Of a DNA stretch of 48,527 nt, positions 17,786 to 26,706 are shown piece after piece. The notes under the pieces were generated by a model. The model had not been told where the DNA came from and searched no databases. It worked only from the letters and a program-made list of their open reading frames with translations. This DNA is from Opitutaceae bacterium (GTDB lineage: Bacteria > Verrucomicrobiota > Verrucomicrobiia > Opitutales > Opitutaceae), in the NCBI GenBank assembly GCA_009919985.1, contig RGAX01000002.1, positions 1 to 48,527 on the forward strand, written 5' to 3'. Each line of letters begins with the position of its first letter. Positions within the stretch are counted from its first letter, which is position 1. A program made the translations under genes and the position numbers.

Positions 17786-19041
17786 GCCAAGCCGCCGCTC
17801 CGCTCGCTCTCAAAGTGGATTCGGCCGCACTCGTGCGGCGCCTGCAGGAACTTGCGTTGATCTCTGAGGCGCCCGCGCCCGTCGTGACGCGCGTGCTTTT
17901 TACGGCAGCCGACCAACGTGGCCGTGAATACGTCCGCCGCGCCGCCCGCGAGGCTGGACTCACACTCCGTGAAGACGCGGTCGGAAATATTTTTGCGCGC
18001 TGGGAAGGCAGTGAACCGACGTTGCCCGCTGTCGGCACGGGCTCGCACACCGATGCGATTCCTAATGCCGGACTTTACGATGGGGTCGTCGGCGTCTTGG
18101 GCGGCTTCGAGGCATTGCATGCGCTGAAACGTGCCGGCTTCCAGCCGCGCCGCTCGATTGAAGTCGTGATGTTCACCGCTGAAGAGCCGACGCGTTTCGG
18201 GATCGGTTGTCTCGGGTCTCGCCTGCTCGCCGGTGCCTTGCCCCTCGAAAAAGCCCGTGCGCTCCGCGATCGTGAGGGTCGTTCGCTGGAGGAGTTGCGC
18301 GCGGCCGCCGGCTGCCAAGGCGCGCTTGAATCGGTAAAATTGCCGGAAGGTTTTTACCACACGTTCGTGGAGTTGCACATCGAGCAAGGACCGTTGCTCG
18401 AAGCGGAAAATATTCCCATCGGGATCGTAGAACACATCGCCGGCCCGAGCAGCTACCGGGTTTCGCTTCTTGGCGAAGGTGGCCACGCTGGCGCGGTTTT
18501 GATGCCCGGTCGGCGCGATGCTGGACTTGCGGCGGCAGAGATTGCACTTGCCGTGGAACATGCGGCTAAAAATAGCGGCAGTCCCGATACCGTTGGGACT
18601 ACCGGTGTGTTTCGCATCGAACCTGGGGCGGTCAACAGCGTGCCTTATCGCGCGTATCTTGAAATCGATCTGCGCGACACTCGGCTCAACACGCGTGAAA
18701 AAGCGCTCGGTGAGATCCGCCACGCCGCCACCGCAATCTGCGCACGGCGCTCCGTGCAGCTCGAATTTTACGAAATCAACGCCGATCCGCCCGCGCCCGG
18801 CGATGCCCGCACGATCGCCATCGCCGAGCAAGTTTGCGCGGAACTCGGCCTGCGCCACCGCCGCATGGTAAGTCGCGCGTATCACGACTCGCTGTTCATG
18901 GCGCGCGTGAGCCCCACGACGATGATTTTTATTCCGTGTCGCAACGGCTGGAGTCACCGCCCCGAGGAATACGCTTCGCCCGAGCACATCGCCGCTGGCG
19001 TAGAAGTCCTAGCGCGCACGTTGGCACGATTGGCGGTATAG
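17782..19041 (+). CDS. M20-family Zn-dependent hydrolase, probable ureidoglycolate amidohydrolase / N-carbamoyl amino acid hydrolase-like
   Basis: GTGSHTDAIPNAGLYDGVVGVLGGFEALHALKRAGF, EVVMFTAEEPTRFGIGCLGSRLLAG, ELHIEQGPLLE, GEGGHAGAVLMPGRRDAGLAAAE; start overlaps allE stop. Confidence 0.8.
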   Translation: MSQAAAPLALKVDSAALVRRLQELALISEAPAPVVTRVLFTAADQRGREYVRRAAREAGLTLREDAVGNIFARWEGSEPTLPAVGTGSHTDAIPNAGLYDGVVGVLGGFEALHALKRAGFQPRRSIEVVMFTAEEPTRFGIGCLGSRLLAGALPLEKARALRDREGRSLEELRAAAGCQGALESVKLPEGFYHTFVELHIEQGPLLEAENIPIGIVEHIAGPSSYRVSLLGEGGHAGAVLMPGRRDAGLAAAEIALAVEHAAKNSGSPDTVGTTGVFRIEPGAVNSVPYRAYLEIDLRDTRLNTREKALGEIRHAATAICARRSVQLEFYEINADPPAPGDARTIAIAEQVCAELGLRHRRMVSRAYHDSLFMARVSPTTMIFIPCRNGWSHRPEEYASPEHIAAGVEVLARTLARLAV

Positions 19042-19050
19042 GGCGGCACC

Positions 19051-22000
19051 ATGGCGTTCGATTTCATCCTCAACGGCAAAGCGATGCGCATCGATGGCCT
19101 CGCCCCGACGACGACCTTACTCGATTACCTACGCACGCACGGTTGCACGGGTAGTAAACAAGGCTGCGCCGAGGGCGATTGCGGCGCCTGCACCGTGGCC
19201 ATCGTCGACCATGACGCGCACGGTCAGCCCACGTATCGCGCTATCAACAGCTGCATCGCGCTTCTGCCGATGTTCGCTGGCCGTGAAGTCATCACGGTCG
19301 ACGGACTTGCAGACGGCGCGAAATTACATCCCGCGCAGAGCACCATGGTTGAGCATTACGGCTCGCAGTGTGGCTATTGTACGCCGGGTTTCGTGGTCTC
19401 GATGTTTGAGGCTTACAACCGTAGCGATTGTCAGGCATCGGCTAAAATCAGCGACCAACTTTGCGGAAATCTCTGTCGTTGCACCGGCTATCGACCGATC
19501 CGCGATGCCGCGCTCGCTACGATGGCCCAACGTGGTGCAGATAAATTTAAAGTACGCCTCACGCAGCCGCTCGCGGCTCTCGGGGAGCTGGACTACGCGG
19601 CTGGCGGAGAACGTTTTTTTCGGCCCACCTCGCTCGCGGCTTTGTTTGCATTGAAGGCCGCACATCCTGCCGCGCAGCTGGTGGCGGGGGCGACGGAGAT
19701 CGGGGTGGAGTTGAACAAAAAAGCGAAGGCTTTTCCACTACTGATTTCAGTCGAAGCAGTGTCTGAGCTCACGCAAATCCTAAAGACGCCCTCCGCGTGG
19801 CGCATCGGCGCTGGCGCGACGCTGACGAATGTCGAAGAGGCATTGGGCGCGGAGTTTCCGTCGCTGCAAAAAATGCTTTCTGTATATGCGTCGCGACAAA
19901 TCCGCAGTCGCGCGACAATCGGCGGTAATATCGCGACCGCCTCTCCCATTGGCGACAGCGCGCCATTATTGCTTACGCTGGATGCTGTGCTGGTGCTCAC
20001 GGCCGCGAGTGGTGAACGCACGGTGGCGCTACAAGATTTTTTTATTGGTTATCGGCAGACCGTATTACGGGCAGATGAAGTGATCCAAGAAATCGTTGTG
20101 CCGCGAGTGTCACCAATGGCGGGACATACGCGACGTGTGGATTATTTCAAAGTGTCGAAGCGGCGCGATATGGACATCAGCATCGTTGCTGGCGCGTTTC
20201 GCGTGGAGACCGACGCCGCAGGTGTTGTGCGGTTCGCTCGCTTGGCGTTTGGCGGAGTGGCTGCGACGCCGGTGCGAGCATTGCTTTCGGAGGCGGCGCT
20301 ATTGGGCAAGACGCTCCCGGCCGCGGCAGAAGCCGTGGCGGCGGTATTGCGTACGGAATTCACGCCCATCGACGATGTGCGCGGCGGCGCAGATTATCGG
20401 CGTGGGCTGATCGTGAGTTTGTGGGAAAAATTTGTGAGTGGGGAACACAGCCTCGCACAGGACGGCGTGTTGGATTTTGCCGTGGGTGCGCCCGTGCCAC
20501 CGACTGATGCGTCGCACGCCTTGCGACACGATAGTGCGGTCGGTCACGTGACGGGACGTGCATTATACGTGGACGACACGGCCCAGCGCCGGCCGATGTT
20601 GGAGGTTTGGCCAGTGATGGCGCTGCACGCTCGGGCTAAGATTACGCGACGCGACGCTACAAAGGCGCGTGCATGTGCGGGAATTGCAGCCGTGTTGTTG
20701 GCGGAAGATATTCCGGGCGAAAATAACGTCGGTCCCGTGCTACCTGACGAGCCGATGCTCGCGACGGACCAGATTCAATTTCACGGCCAGATCGTAGCCA
20801 TCGTCGTCGGTGATTCGATTCGAGCGTGTCGTGCGGCAGCAGCGATGGTGGAGGTGGATTACGTGCCGTTGCCGCCGTTACTCGGCGTGAGGGCGGCGAT
20901 TTCGGCAGGCAGTTTTCACTCGCGGCCGCACGAACTAGTCCGCGGTGACGTGGTGGCAGCACTGGCTGCTTCGCCGCATACCCTCGAAGGCGAATTTGAA
21001 TTTGGCGGGCAGGAGCATTTTTATCTCGAGACGCAGGCCGCTTGGGCGGAGGCGGGCGAGGATGGGGCGATGATGGTGCATTCCTCGACGCAACATCCCT
21101 CGGAAATCCAAAACATTGTCGCCGAAGTGTTGCACGTGGCGCGTCACAAAGTCGTGGTGCAATCACCGCGCATGGGCGGCGGTTTTGGGGGCAAGGAAAC
21201 GCAGGGCAACGCTCCCGCGGCCATCGTCGCGCTCGCGGCGCTAAAAACCGGGCGGCCCGTGCATTGGCAATTGGACCGGGATGTCGACATGATGATCACC
21301 GGAAAACGGCATCCGTTTTGGGCGAAGTTTAAGGTCGGCTATGATAGCGAGGGGCGCTTGCTCGCCTCGCAGGTGGAACTTGTTTCCGACGGCGGTTGGT
21401 CGATGGATCTTTCGCAGGCGATCTGTGACCGCGCGTTGTTTCACTTGGACAACGCGTACTTCATCCCCGCGGTGCGCTTCACGGGACGGATCGCAAAGAC
21501 GAACGTGACCTCGCACACGGCGTTTCGTGGCTTTGGGGGGCCACAAGGCATGCTCGTAGTTGAAGAAATCGTTTCACGCATCGCCGGTCGGCTCCGGCTT
21601 GCACCAGAAATCGTGCGTGCGCGGAATTTTTATCACGGCGCAGGTGAGACAAATACGACTCATTATCGTCAAGATCTCGGAATTAACCGGATACAAGAAG
21701 TGTGGAACCGGGTCTTAACCGAAGCTAGTTTCGCTGAGCGGCGTCGCGCGATTGCGGTATGGAATGCGCAGAGCGGGCGGGTGAAGCGAGGGCTTGCGGT
21801 GACACCGGTAAAGTTCGGGATTTCTTTTACGCTCACGCATTACAATCAGGCGGGCGCATTGGTGCTGATTTATCCGGATGGTTCCGTGCAAGTGAATCAT
21901 GGCGGCACGGAAATGGGTCAGGGCTTGAACACGAAGATGCTTGGGGTGGCGATGCGCGAGCTCGGCGTATCGGCAAAAAAAATTCGGTTGATGCCGACGA

Positions 22001-22809
22001 GCACGGATAAGGTGCCCAACACGTCGCCGACGGCGGCGTCGAGTGGCGCGGATCTCAACGGTGCGGCCGTGCGCAACGCCTGCGAAATTCTACGTGAACG
22101 TTTGCGGCCATTGGCGGCGCAATTGCTTGGGGCCGATGAAGCCGAGTCGCGGGAGTTAGATTTTTCCGGCGACGCGGTGACGGTGCTCGGGCAATCGACG
22201 CGTTGCGTTTCGTTTGCCGTGGTGTGTCAGCGTGCGTATCTCGAGCGGGTGAGCCTTTCGACGACGGGTTTTTATAAGACGCCGGGGATTCACTGGGACT
22301 GGGCGGAGGCGGCGGGTCGGCCGTTTCATTATTTTTCTTATGGCGCATCGGTTTCTGAGGTAGAAGTGGACGGTTACACAGGGATGCATCGCGTGCGGCG
22401 CGTGGATATAGTGCACGACGTGGGTGATTCGTTGAATCCGGGGATTGATCGCGGACAGATCGAAGGCGGGTTCGTGCAAGGCATGGGCTGGCTCACGCGC
22501 GAAGAATTAAAATGGGACGCGAGCGGCCGCTTGCTAACGCACAGCGCAAGCACGTATCAAATCCCAGCGTTTAGTGATGCACCCGTGGAAATGAACGTGA
22601 CGCTGCTGCCGATGGCAGCGCAACCGAACACGATTCACGGGAGCAAGGCGGTGGGCGAACCGCCGTTGATGTTAGCTTTTAGCGTGCGCGAAGCGATTCG
22701 CGATGCTGTGGCAAATTTCGGTGCGCCGGGGGGTGAAGTTTTACTCGCGTCTCCTGCGACGGGTGAAGCGATTTTCGCCGCCGTGCAGGAGCGTTTGAAA
22801 TTAACTTAG
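19051..22809 (+). CDS. xdh: Xanthine dehydrogenase, single-chain fusion of Fe-S, FAD and molybdopterin domains
   Basis: GCTGSKQGCAEGDCGACTVAI (2Fe-2S), QCGYCTPGFVVS...LCGNLCRCTGYRPI, FAD domain (LVAGATEIGVELNKK; RRDMDISIVAGAFRV), MoCo domain (MGGGFGGKE, FRGFGGPQGM, HGGTEMGQGLNTKM, GSKAVGEPPLMLA). Confidence 0.95.
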   Translation: MAFDFILNGKAMRIDGLAPTTTLLDYLRTHGCTGSKQGCAEGDCGACTVAIVDHDAHGQPTYRAINSCIALLPMFAGREVITVDGLADGAKLHPAQSTMVEHYGSQCGYCTPGFVVSMFEAYNRSDCQASAKISDQLCGNLCRCTGYRPIRDAALATMAQRGADKFKVRLTQPLAALGELDYAAGGERFFRPTSLAALFALKAAHPAAQLVAGATEIGVELNKKAKAFPLLISVEAVSELTQILKTPSAWRIGAGATLTNVEEALGAEFPSLQKMLSVYASRQIRSRATIGGNIATASPIGDSAPLLLTLDAVLVLTAASGERTVALQDFFIGYRQTVLRADEVIQEIVVPRVSPMAGHTRRVDYFKVSKRRDMDISIVAGAFRVETDAAGVVRFARLAFGGVAATPVRALLSEAALLGKTLPAAAEAVAAVLRTEFTPIDDVRGGADYRRGLIVSLWEKFVSGEHSLAQDGVLDFAVGAPVPPTDASHALRHDSAVGHVTGRALYVDDTAQRRPMLEVWPVMALHARAKITRRDATKARACAGIAAVLLAEDIPGENNVGPVLPDEPMLATDQIQFHGQIVAIVVGDSIRACRAAAAMVEVDYVPLPPLLGVRAAISAGSFHSRPHELVRGDVVAALAASPHTLEGEFEFGGQEHFYLETQAAWAEAGEDGAMMVHSSTQHPSEIQNIVAEVLHVARHKVVVQSPRMGGGFGGKETQGNAPAAIVALAALKTGRPVHWQLDRDVDMMITGKRHPFWAKFKVGYDSEGRLLASQVELVSDGGWSMDLSQAICDRALFHLDNAYFIPAVRFTGRIAKTNVTSHTAFRGFGGPQGMLVVEEIVSRIAGRLRLAPEIVRARNFYHGAGETNTTHYRQDLGINRIQEVWNRVLTEASFAERRRAIAVWNAQSGRVKRGLAVTPVKFGISFTLTHYNQAGALVLIYPDGSVQVNHGGTEMGQGLNTKMLGVAMRELGVSAKKIRLMPTSTDKVPNTSPTAASSGADLNGAAVRNACEILRERLRPLAAQLLGADEAESRELDFSGDAVTVLGQSTRCVSFAVVCQRAYLERVSLSTTGFYKTPGIHWDWAEAAGRPFHYFSYGASVSEVEVDGYTGMHRVRRVDIVHDVGDSLNPGIDRGQIEGGFVQGMGWLTREELKWDASGRLLTHSASTYQIPAFSDAPVEMNVTLLPMAAQPNTIHGSKAVGEPPLMLAFSVREAIRDAVANFGAPGGEVLLASPATGEAIFAAVQERLKLT

Positions 22810-23624
22810 TCGAGCGCGGGACTGGCGATGCTAACAGGGGATGTTGCCGATGCGAGTTGGTCGCGGATTTTTAAGAGTTGGGCCGCAATGCTCAGGGCGA
22901 TTTCGTGCGGGTGGTTACTCCCGAAATCTTCGCCGATCGGACAGAAAAATTTCTCAGCGCGTTCAAGCGTGAGTCCATGGGCGACGAGTTCCCGGCGAAG
23001 GACGATAGCTTTGGCCGCGCTGCCGATGGCGCCGAGATAGGGAAACGTGCGCTCGGCTAGGGCGCGTTGCAGGACTGGGCGATCGCTGGCGTGACCTTTA
23101 GTCATGCAGAGAACGAAGGCGGACGCGGGCAACGTGGGGACAAGATCGGCGGGTTGGGCGTGGACGATGGTCTGGAGGTTACGTGCGCGGGGCAGGCGCT
23201 CGAGCCAGTCGGCGCGCGGGTCGATCACCGTGACGGTGCACGCTAGCGGGAGCAGCGCGGGCACCAAGGCTTGGACGACATGCCCGGCGCCGAAGATTAC
23301 TATGGGCCACGGCCCAGCGGGTGTGTGGGGTTCGAAGTAGAGTTTCACGGAGCCGCCGCAGGTCATACCGACGTCGCCTTTGAGGCTCCAGTTGACGAAG
23401 CGTGGCTTTGTGACGGAGGCGGCGAGGAGTTCTTGAGCGAGCGCGATGGCTTGCGCTTCGACGCGGCCGCCGCCGACGGTTCCCGTAAGTAGGCCGGCAG
23501 GCGTGATGATCATTTTGGCGCCGGTGTCTTGGGGTGTGCTGCCGAGCGCATCGACCAAGACGACTAGAACAAAGGCCGCGGACTCCCGCTCAAGCGCAGC
23601 GAGTTGTTCGTAGAACGTGGGCAT
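22806..23624 (-). CDS. xdhC: Xanthine dehydrogenase accessory protein XdhC
   Basis: FVLVVLVDALGSTPQDTGAKMIITPAGLLTGTVGGGRVEAQAI; VIFGAGHVVQALVPALLPLACTVTVIDPRADWLERLP; convergent overlap with the xdh 3' end. Confidence 0.92.
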   Translation of the reverse strand: MPTFYEQLAALERESAAFVLVVLVDALGSTPQDTGAKMIITPAGLLTGTVGGGRVEAQAIALAQELLAASVTKPRFVNWSLKGDVGMTCGGSVKLYFEPHTPAGPWPIVIFGAGHVVQALVPALLPLACTVTVIDPRADWLERLPRARNLQTIVHAQPADLVPTLPASAFVLCMTKGHASDRPVLQRALAERTFPYLGAIGSAAKAIVLRRELVAHGLTLERAEKFFCPIGEDFGSNHPHEIALSIAAQLLKIRDQLASATSPVSIASPALD

Positions 23625-23654
23625 TTTTTAAAGTTAAGCGAAAGGCTCGGCGCA

Positions 23655-24281
23655 TCAGAGTGGCGTCAGTCGGATGGCGCGCAGTTCAAAGGGAATGCCC
23701 TCGAGTTGGAAGCCAATGCGGCCGGAGTGGGGCGTGGCGCGGGAGATTTTATTTTGGAGTACGCCGTTTACGGTGACGATGATAGTGCCGTCGCGGCAGA
23801 CGATGTCGCAGCTGTTCCACGCGCCGACGGGTTTTTCGCTGTCGATAGCGCTGTGGGTGCGGGCCGGGACTTTGGCAGCGGGATCGAGGGGTTCGGCGAA
23901 GGTGGCGCCGGCCATCGGGATGAGGTCGCCGACGGATTTGTTTTTCGTCTGCACTTGGTGGCAGAGCGGCCAGGCGCGGTCTTTAGGGCCGGAGGCAATG
24001 TGAAGTAAGATGCCGCCGTTGCCGGGTTTGTCGGTCCAGCGCCACTCGGCGTGAAGCGTGTAATTCTCGTAGGTGGCTGTAGTCGTGAGGTAGCAAACCG
24101 GTTGACCGGCGACGGCGAGGGAACCGTCGGTATTATAGTGGCAGACCGCATTGATGGCGGCGGGAGTGGTGGGGAGGCTGATGAGTTCCCAGCCGGTGAA
24201 GTCGCGGCCATTGAGGAGGTCGGCGGCAGAGACCTGCGTGAGGCAAAGCAGACTGATCAAAAATAGAGCGCGAATGATCAT
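23655..24281 (-). CDS. Secreted DUF1080 (3-keto-disaccharide hydrolase-like) protein
   Basis: LLNGRDFTGWELIS, YENYTLHAEWRWTDKPGNGGILLHIASGP, WNSCDIVCRDGTIIVTVNGVLQNKI, GRIGFQLEGIPFELRAIRLTPL. Confidence 0.88.
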   Translation of the reverse strand: MIIRALFLISLLCLTQVSAADLLNGRDFTGWELISLPTTPAAINAVCHYNTDGSLAVAGQPVCYLTTTATYENYTLHAEWRWTDKPGNGGILLHIASGPKDRAWPLCHQVQTKNKSVGDLIPMAGATFAEPLDPAAKVPARTHSAIDSEKPVGAWNSCDIVCRDGTIIVTVNGVLQNKISRATPHSGRIGFQLEGIPFELRAIRLTPL

Positions 24282-24320
24282 GGGTGGACGGAGTTGGGGC
24301 CTGGTTGGGGTTATGATCGC

Positions 24321-24788
24321 TTAGGTGGCGGCGAAGGCGGTGAGCAGGCGGCCGCGGCCGAGACGTTTGCAGATACGGGCAAGGGCGAGTTGGTCTCGGA
24401 CTGAAAGAATCAAAAACTCGCGGGTAAGGTTAGCAGCAATTTTTGGAAAAAGCGCGCCAATCAAACGGCGGCCTTTGGGAGTGAGTTCGACTTTGATGAA
24501 ACGGCGGTCACCGGTCTCGCGGGTGCGTGTGACGAAGCCGTCGCGCTCCAGATTTTTTACAACCAGCGTGAGGTTGCCACCGCTTTTAAGGAGTTTGCTG
24601 GCGAGTTCTGATTGGAAGAGCGGCCCGAGGTGGTAGAGGGCTTCAAGGGCAGCGAACTGCGTGAGGGTGAGATGAGTGGGCAGAGCAACGTGGGCGCGGG
24701 CCGCGACGGAATCTGCGGCGCGCATAAGTTTGAGGTAGGCGTCGAGAGCGAGAGTTTCGGCCTTCGAACCTTGATGACGCGTGCCCAT
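24321..24788 (-). CDS. MarR-family transcriptional regulator
   Basis: LTLTQFAALEALYHLGPLFQSELASKLLKSGGNLTLVVKNLERDGFVTRTRETGDRRFIKVELTPKGRRLI. Confidence 0.92.
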   Translation of the reverse strand: MGTRHQGSKAETLALDAYLKLMRAADSVAARAHVALPTHLTLTQFAALEALYHLGPLFQSELASKLLKSGGNLTLVVKNLERDGFVTRTRETGDRRFIKVELTPKGRRLIGALFPKIAANLTREFLILSVRDQLALARICKRLGRGRLLTAFAAT

Positions 24789-24842
24789 AGGTGCAGCTCG
24801 ATGAGGAATGGGCGTTGCGGCTCGGCTTGGCGTGGGGTCAGT

Positions 24843-25286
24843 TTAGGCCGCGTCGATTTTAGTGATGCGACCGATGTGGCGACCGCCTTCAAACGGAGCG
24901 GCGAGCCAGACTTTCACTATGTGCAAAGCCTCGGCTTCGGTGACGGTTCGTTGACCGAGGGAGAGACAGTTGGCGTCGTTGTGGGAGCGATTCCAGATGG
25001 CGACTTGTTCGTTCCAGCACAGGCCGCAGCGGACGCCTTTGACGCGGTTGGCAACGATGGCTTCACCGTTACCGGAGCCGCCGAGAACGATGCCGCGCTG
25101 GACTTCGCCGCGGGCGACGGCTTCGGCGACGGGTCGGATGAAATCGGGGTAGTCGCAGCTCGCTTCCGAATGGGTGCCGAGATCGCGCACGGTGTGGCCG
25201 GCGGTCAGGAGCATGGCTTTGATGGCTTCTTTGTAGGTGAAACCGGCGTGGTCGGAACCGATGGCGATAGTGAACTGCTGGGACAT
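24843..25286 (-). CDS. rpiB: Ribose-5-phosphate isomerase B
   Basis: IAIGSDHAGFTYKEAIKAMLL, DYPDFIRPVAEAVARGEVQRGIVLGGSGNGEAIVANRVKGVRCGLC, HNDANCLSLGQR. Confidence 0.92.
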   Translation of the reverse strand: MSQQFTIAIGSDHAGFTYKEAIKAMLLTAGHTVRDLGTHSEASCDYPDFIRPVAEAVARGEVQRGIVLGGSGNGEAIVANRVKGVRCGLCWNEQVAIWNRSHNDANCLSLGQRTVTEAEALHIVKVWLAAPFEGGRHIGRITKIDAA

Positions 25287-25448
25287 GGCGGGCGGTGGTG
25301 TCGAGTTTTAGGAAAGTGCCGCTAGGGCGTAGGACTTGCGTCGTTATTCGATGGTCGCAGTAGGGTCGCAAACAAATTTCCCACGCCCAAAAATGAGTTT
25401 AATTTAATTGAGGTGGTGAATGCAACGAGCCGATAAGTAAAAAATATT

Positions 25449-26132
25449 TTAAGCACCGTCGATCAAGCGCCAGAAGGCGGTGGCATCGCTGAGGTCGGCT
25501 AGGACGGCGGTGGGGGCGTGGGCGGAAAGCGCGGCGATGCTGTGGCTGCCGGTAGCGACGGCGAGAGTCTGAGCACCGATGATACGTCCGCAGGCGATGT
25601 CGTGAGGCGTGTCGCCGATGACCCAGATACGCTCGGGCGGAAAATCGACGCCGGTGTGTTCTCGGGCGCGACGGAGGGCGTGGGGGCCTAGGTCGTTGCG
25701 GTGTTCGCTGTCGTCAGCGAAGGCACCAAAAGGGAAGAAATCCCAGAGGCCGTGGAAGCCGAGCTTGGCGCGAGCGCCGCGTTGAACGTTACCGGTGAGG
25801 AGAGCCTGGGTTATGTCTGGCCGCGCGGCCGCGGCGGTGAGAAGGGCGGGGACGCCTGGAAGAATGAAGGCGCCGGGGTTGGCGAGCTCGGTGGGCAGCG
25901 TGGCGACGTAGTGGTCAAGGAAACGAGTGAAGTTTTCTTCGGAGATGGGAAGATCGTAGCGGGTGAAAATCTGGCGCAGGATGTGGCGATCGGTGCGGCC
26001 CGCGTAGTCGATGTCGTCTAGGCTGGCCTGAATGTTGTGGAGTTCGCGGAGCGGGGTGCGCAGGGCGCGAATGCCAGCGCCGCCGGAAGTGAGGAGAGTG
26101 CCGTCGATGTCCCAGAGAAGGAGGGTTTTCAC
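25449..26132 (-). CDS. HAD-superfamily hydrolase (phosphoglycolate phosphatase-like)
   Basis: MKTLLLWDIDGTLLTSGGAG (DxDGT), LLTGNVQRGARAKL, VIGDTPHDIACGRIIGAQTLAVATG. Confidence 0.88.
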   Translation of the reverse strand: MKTLLLWDIDGTLLTSGGAGIRALRTPLRELHNIQASLDDIDYAGRTDRHILRQIFTRYDLPISEENFTRFLDHYVATLPTELANPGAFILPGVPALLTAAAARPDITQALLTGNVQRGARAKLGFHGLWDFFPFGAFADDSEHRNDLGPHALRRAREHTGVDFPPERIWVIGDTPHDIACGRIIGAQTLAVATGSHSIAALSAHAPTAVLADLSDATAFWRLIDGA

Positions 26133-26204
26133 GTGAAACGAAATGTGTCGAGATGCGACACTGAGTTGCGAACTCTAAACTGAACTGTTAAGGTATTTAC
26201 CAAG

Positions 26205-26645
26205 ATGAAACGTTTTAAATTCGGACTCGTGGTGGGAGCTTTTTGGTGGGTCGTGGTGTTGACGGGATGCGCGACGCCCGAGGCTCGGATCCAAAAAAAT
26301 CCGCTGGTCTTCGCGCGTCTCACGCCAGCGCAGCAAGAGATGATCAAGAAGGGGCAGGCGGGCGTGGGATTCGATCAAGAAATGGTGAAGCTAGCGCTAG
26401 GTGAACCCGACCGGATCTTGGCGCGCACGGATGCTCAGGGTACGGCTGAGATCTGGAGTTACATGATCTATGATTCCAGCGACGGAGTGCTCCTATATCG
26501 CGGATTCTATCACCGCTATTACGCGTGGGGTGATCCCTTTTATCCTTACTATTTAAATCACTCGGCGCGGCGCATGCTGGAGCAACTCAAGATAGTGTAC
26601 GATGCGTCCGGTAAAGTGGCGAGCATCGAGCAGGAGAAGCGCTAA
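26205..26645 (+). CDS. Putative lipoprotein of unknown function (BamE/SmpA-like pattern)
   Basis: Lipobox VVLTGC; GQAGVGFDQEMVKLALGEPDRILARTDAQGTAEIWSYMIYDS and ...LKIVYDASGKVASIEQEKR resembles BamE-like small lipoproteins. Confidence 0.6.
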   Translation: MKRFKFGLVVGAFWWVVVLTGCATPEARIQKNPLVFARLTPAQQEMIKKGQAGVGFDQEMVKLALGEPDRILARTDAQGTAEIWSYMIYDSSDGVLLYRGFYHRYYAWGDPFYPYYLNHSARRMLEQLKIVYDASGKVASIEQEKR

Positions 26646-26654
26646 AATTCTTCA

Positions 26655-26672
26655 GGCCGTAACGAGACGGCC
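26655..26672. terminator. Short inverted repeat between convergent genes, possible weak terminator
   Basis: GGCCGT (26655-26660) / ACGGCC (26667-26672); no strong U-tract on either side. Confidence 0.25.
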
Positions 26673-26706
26673 ATTGGTCTTACGGACCCAAGGTGATCGT
26701 GGCGGG

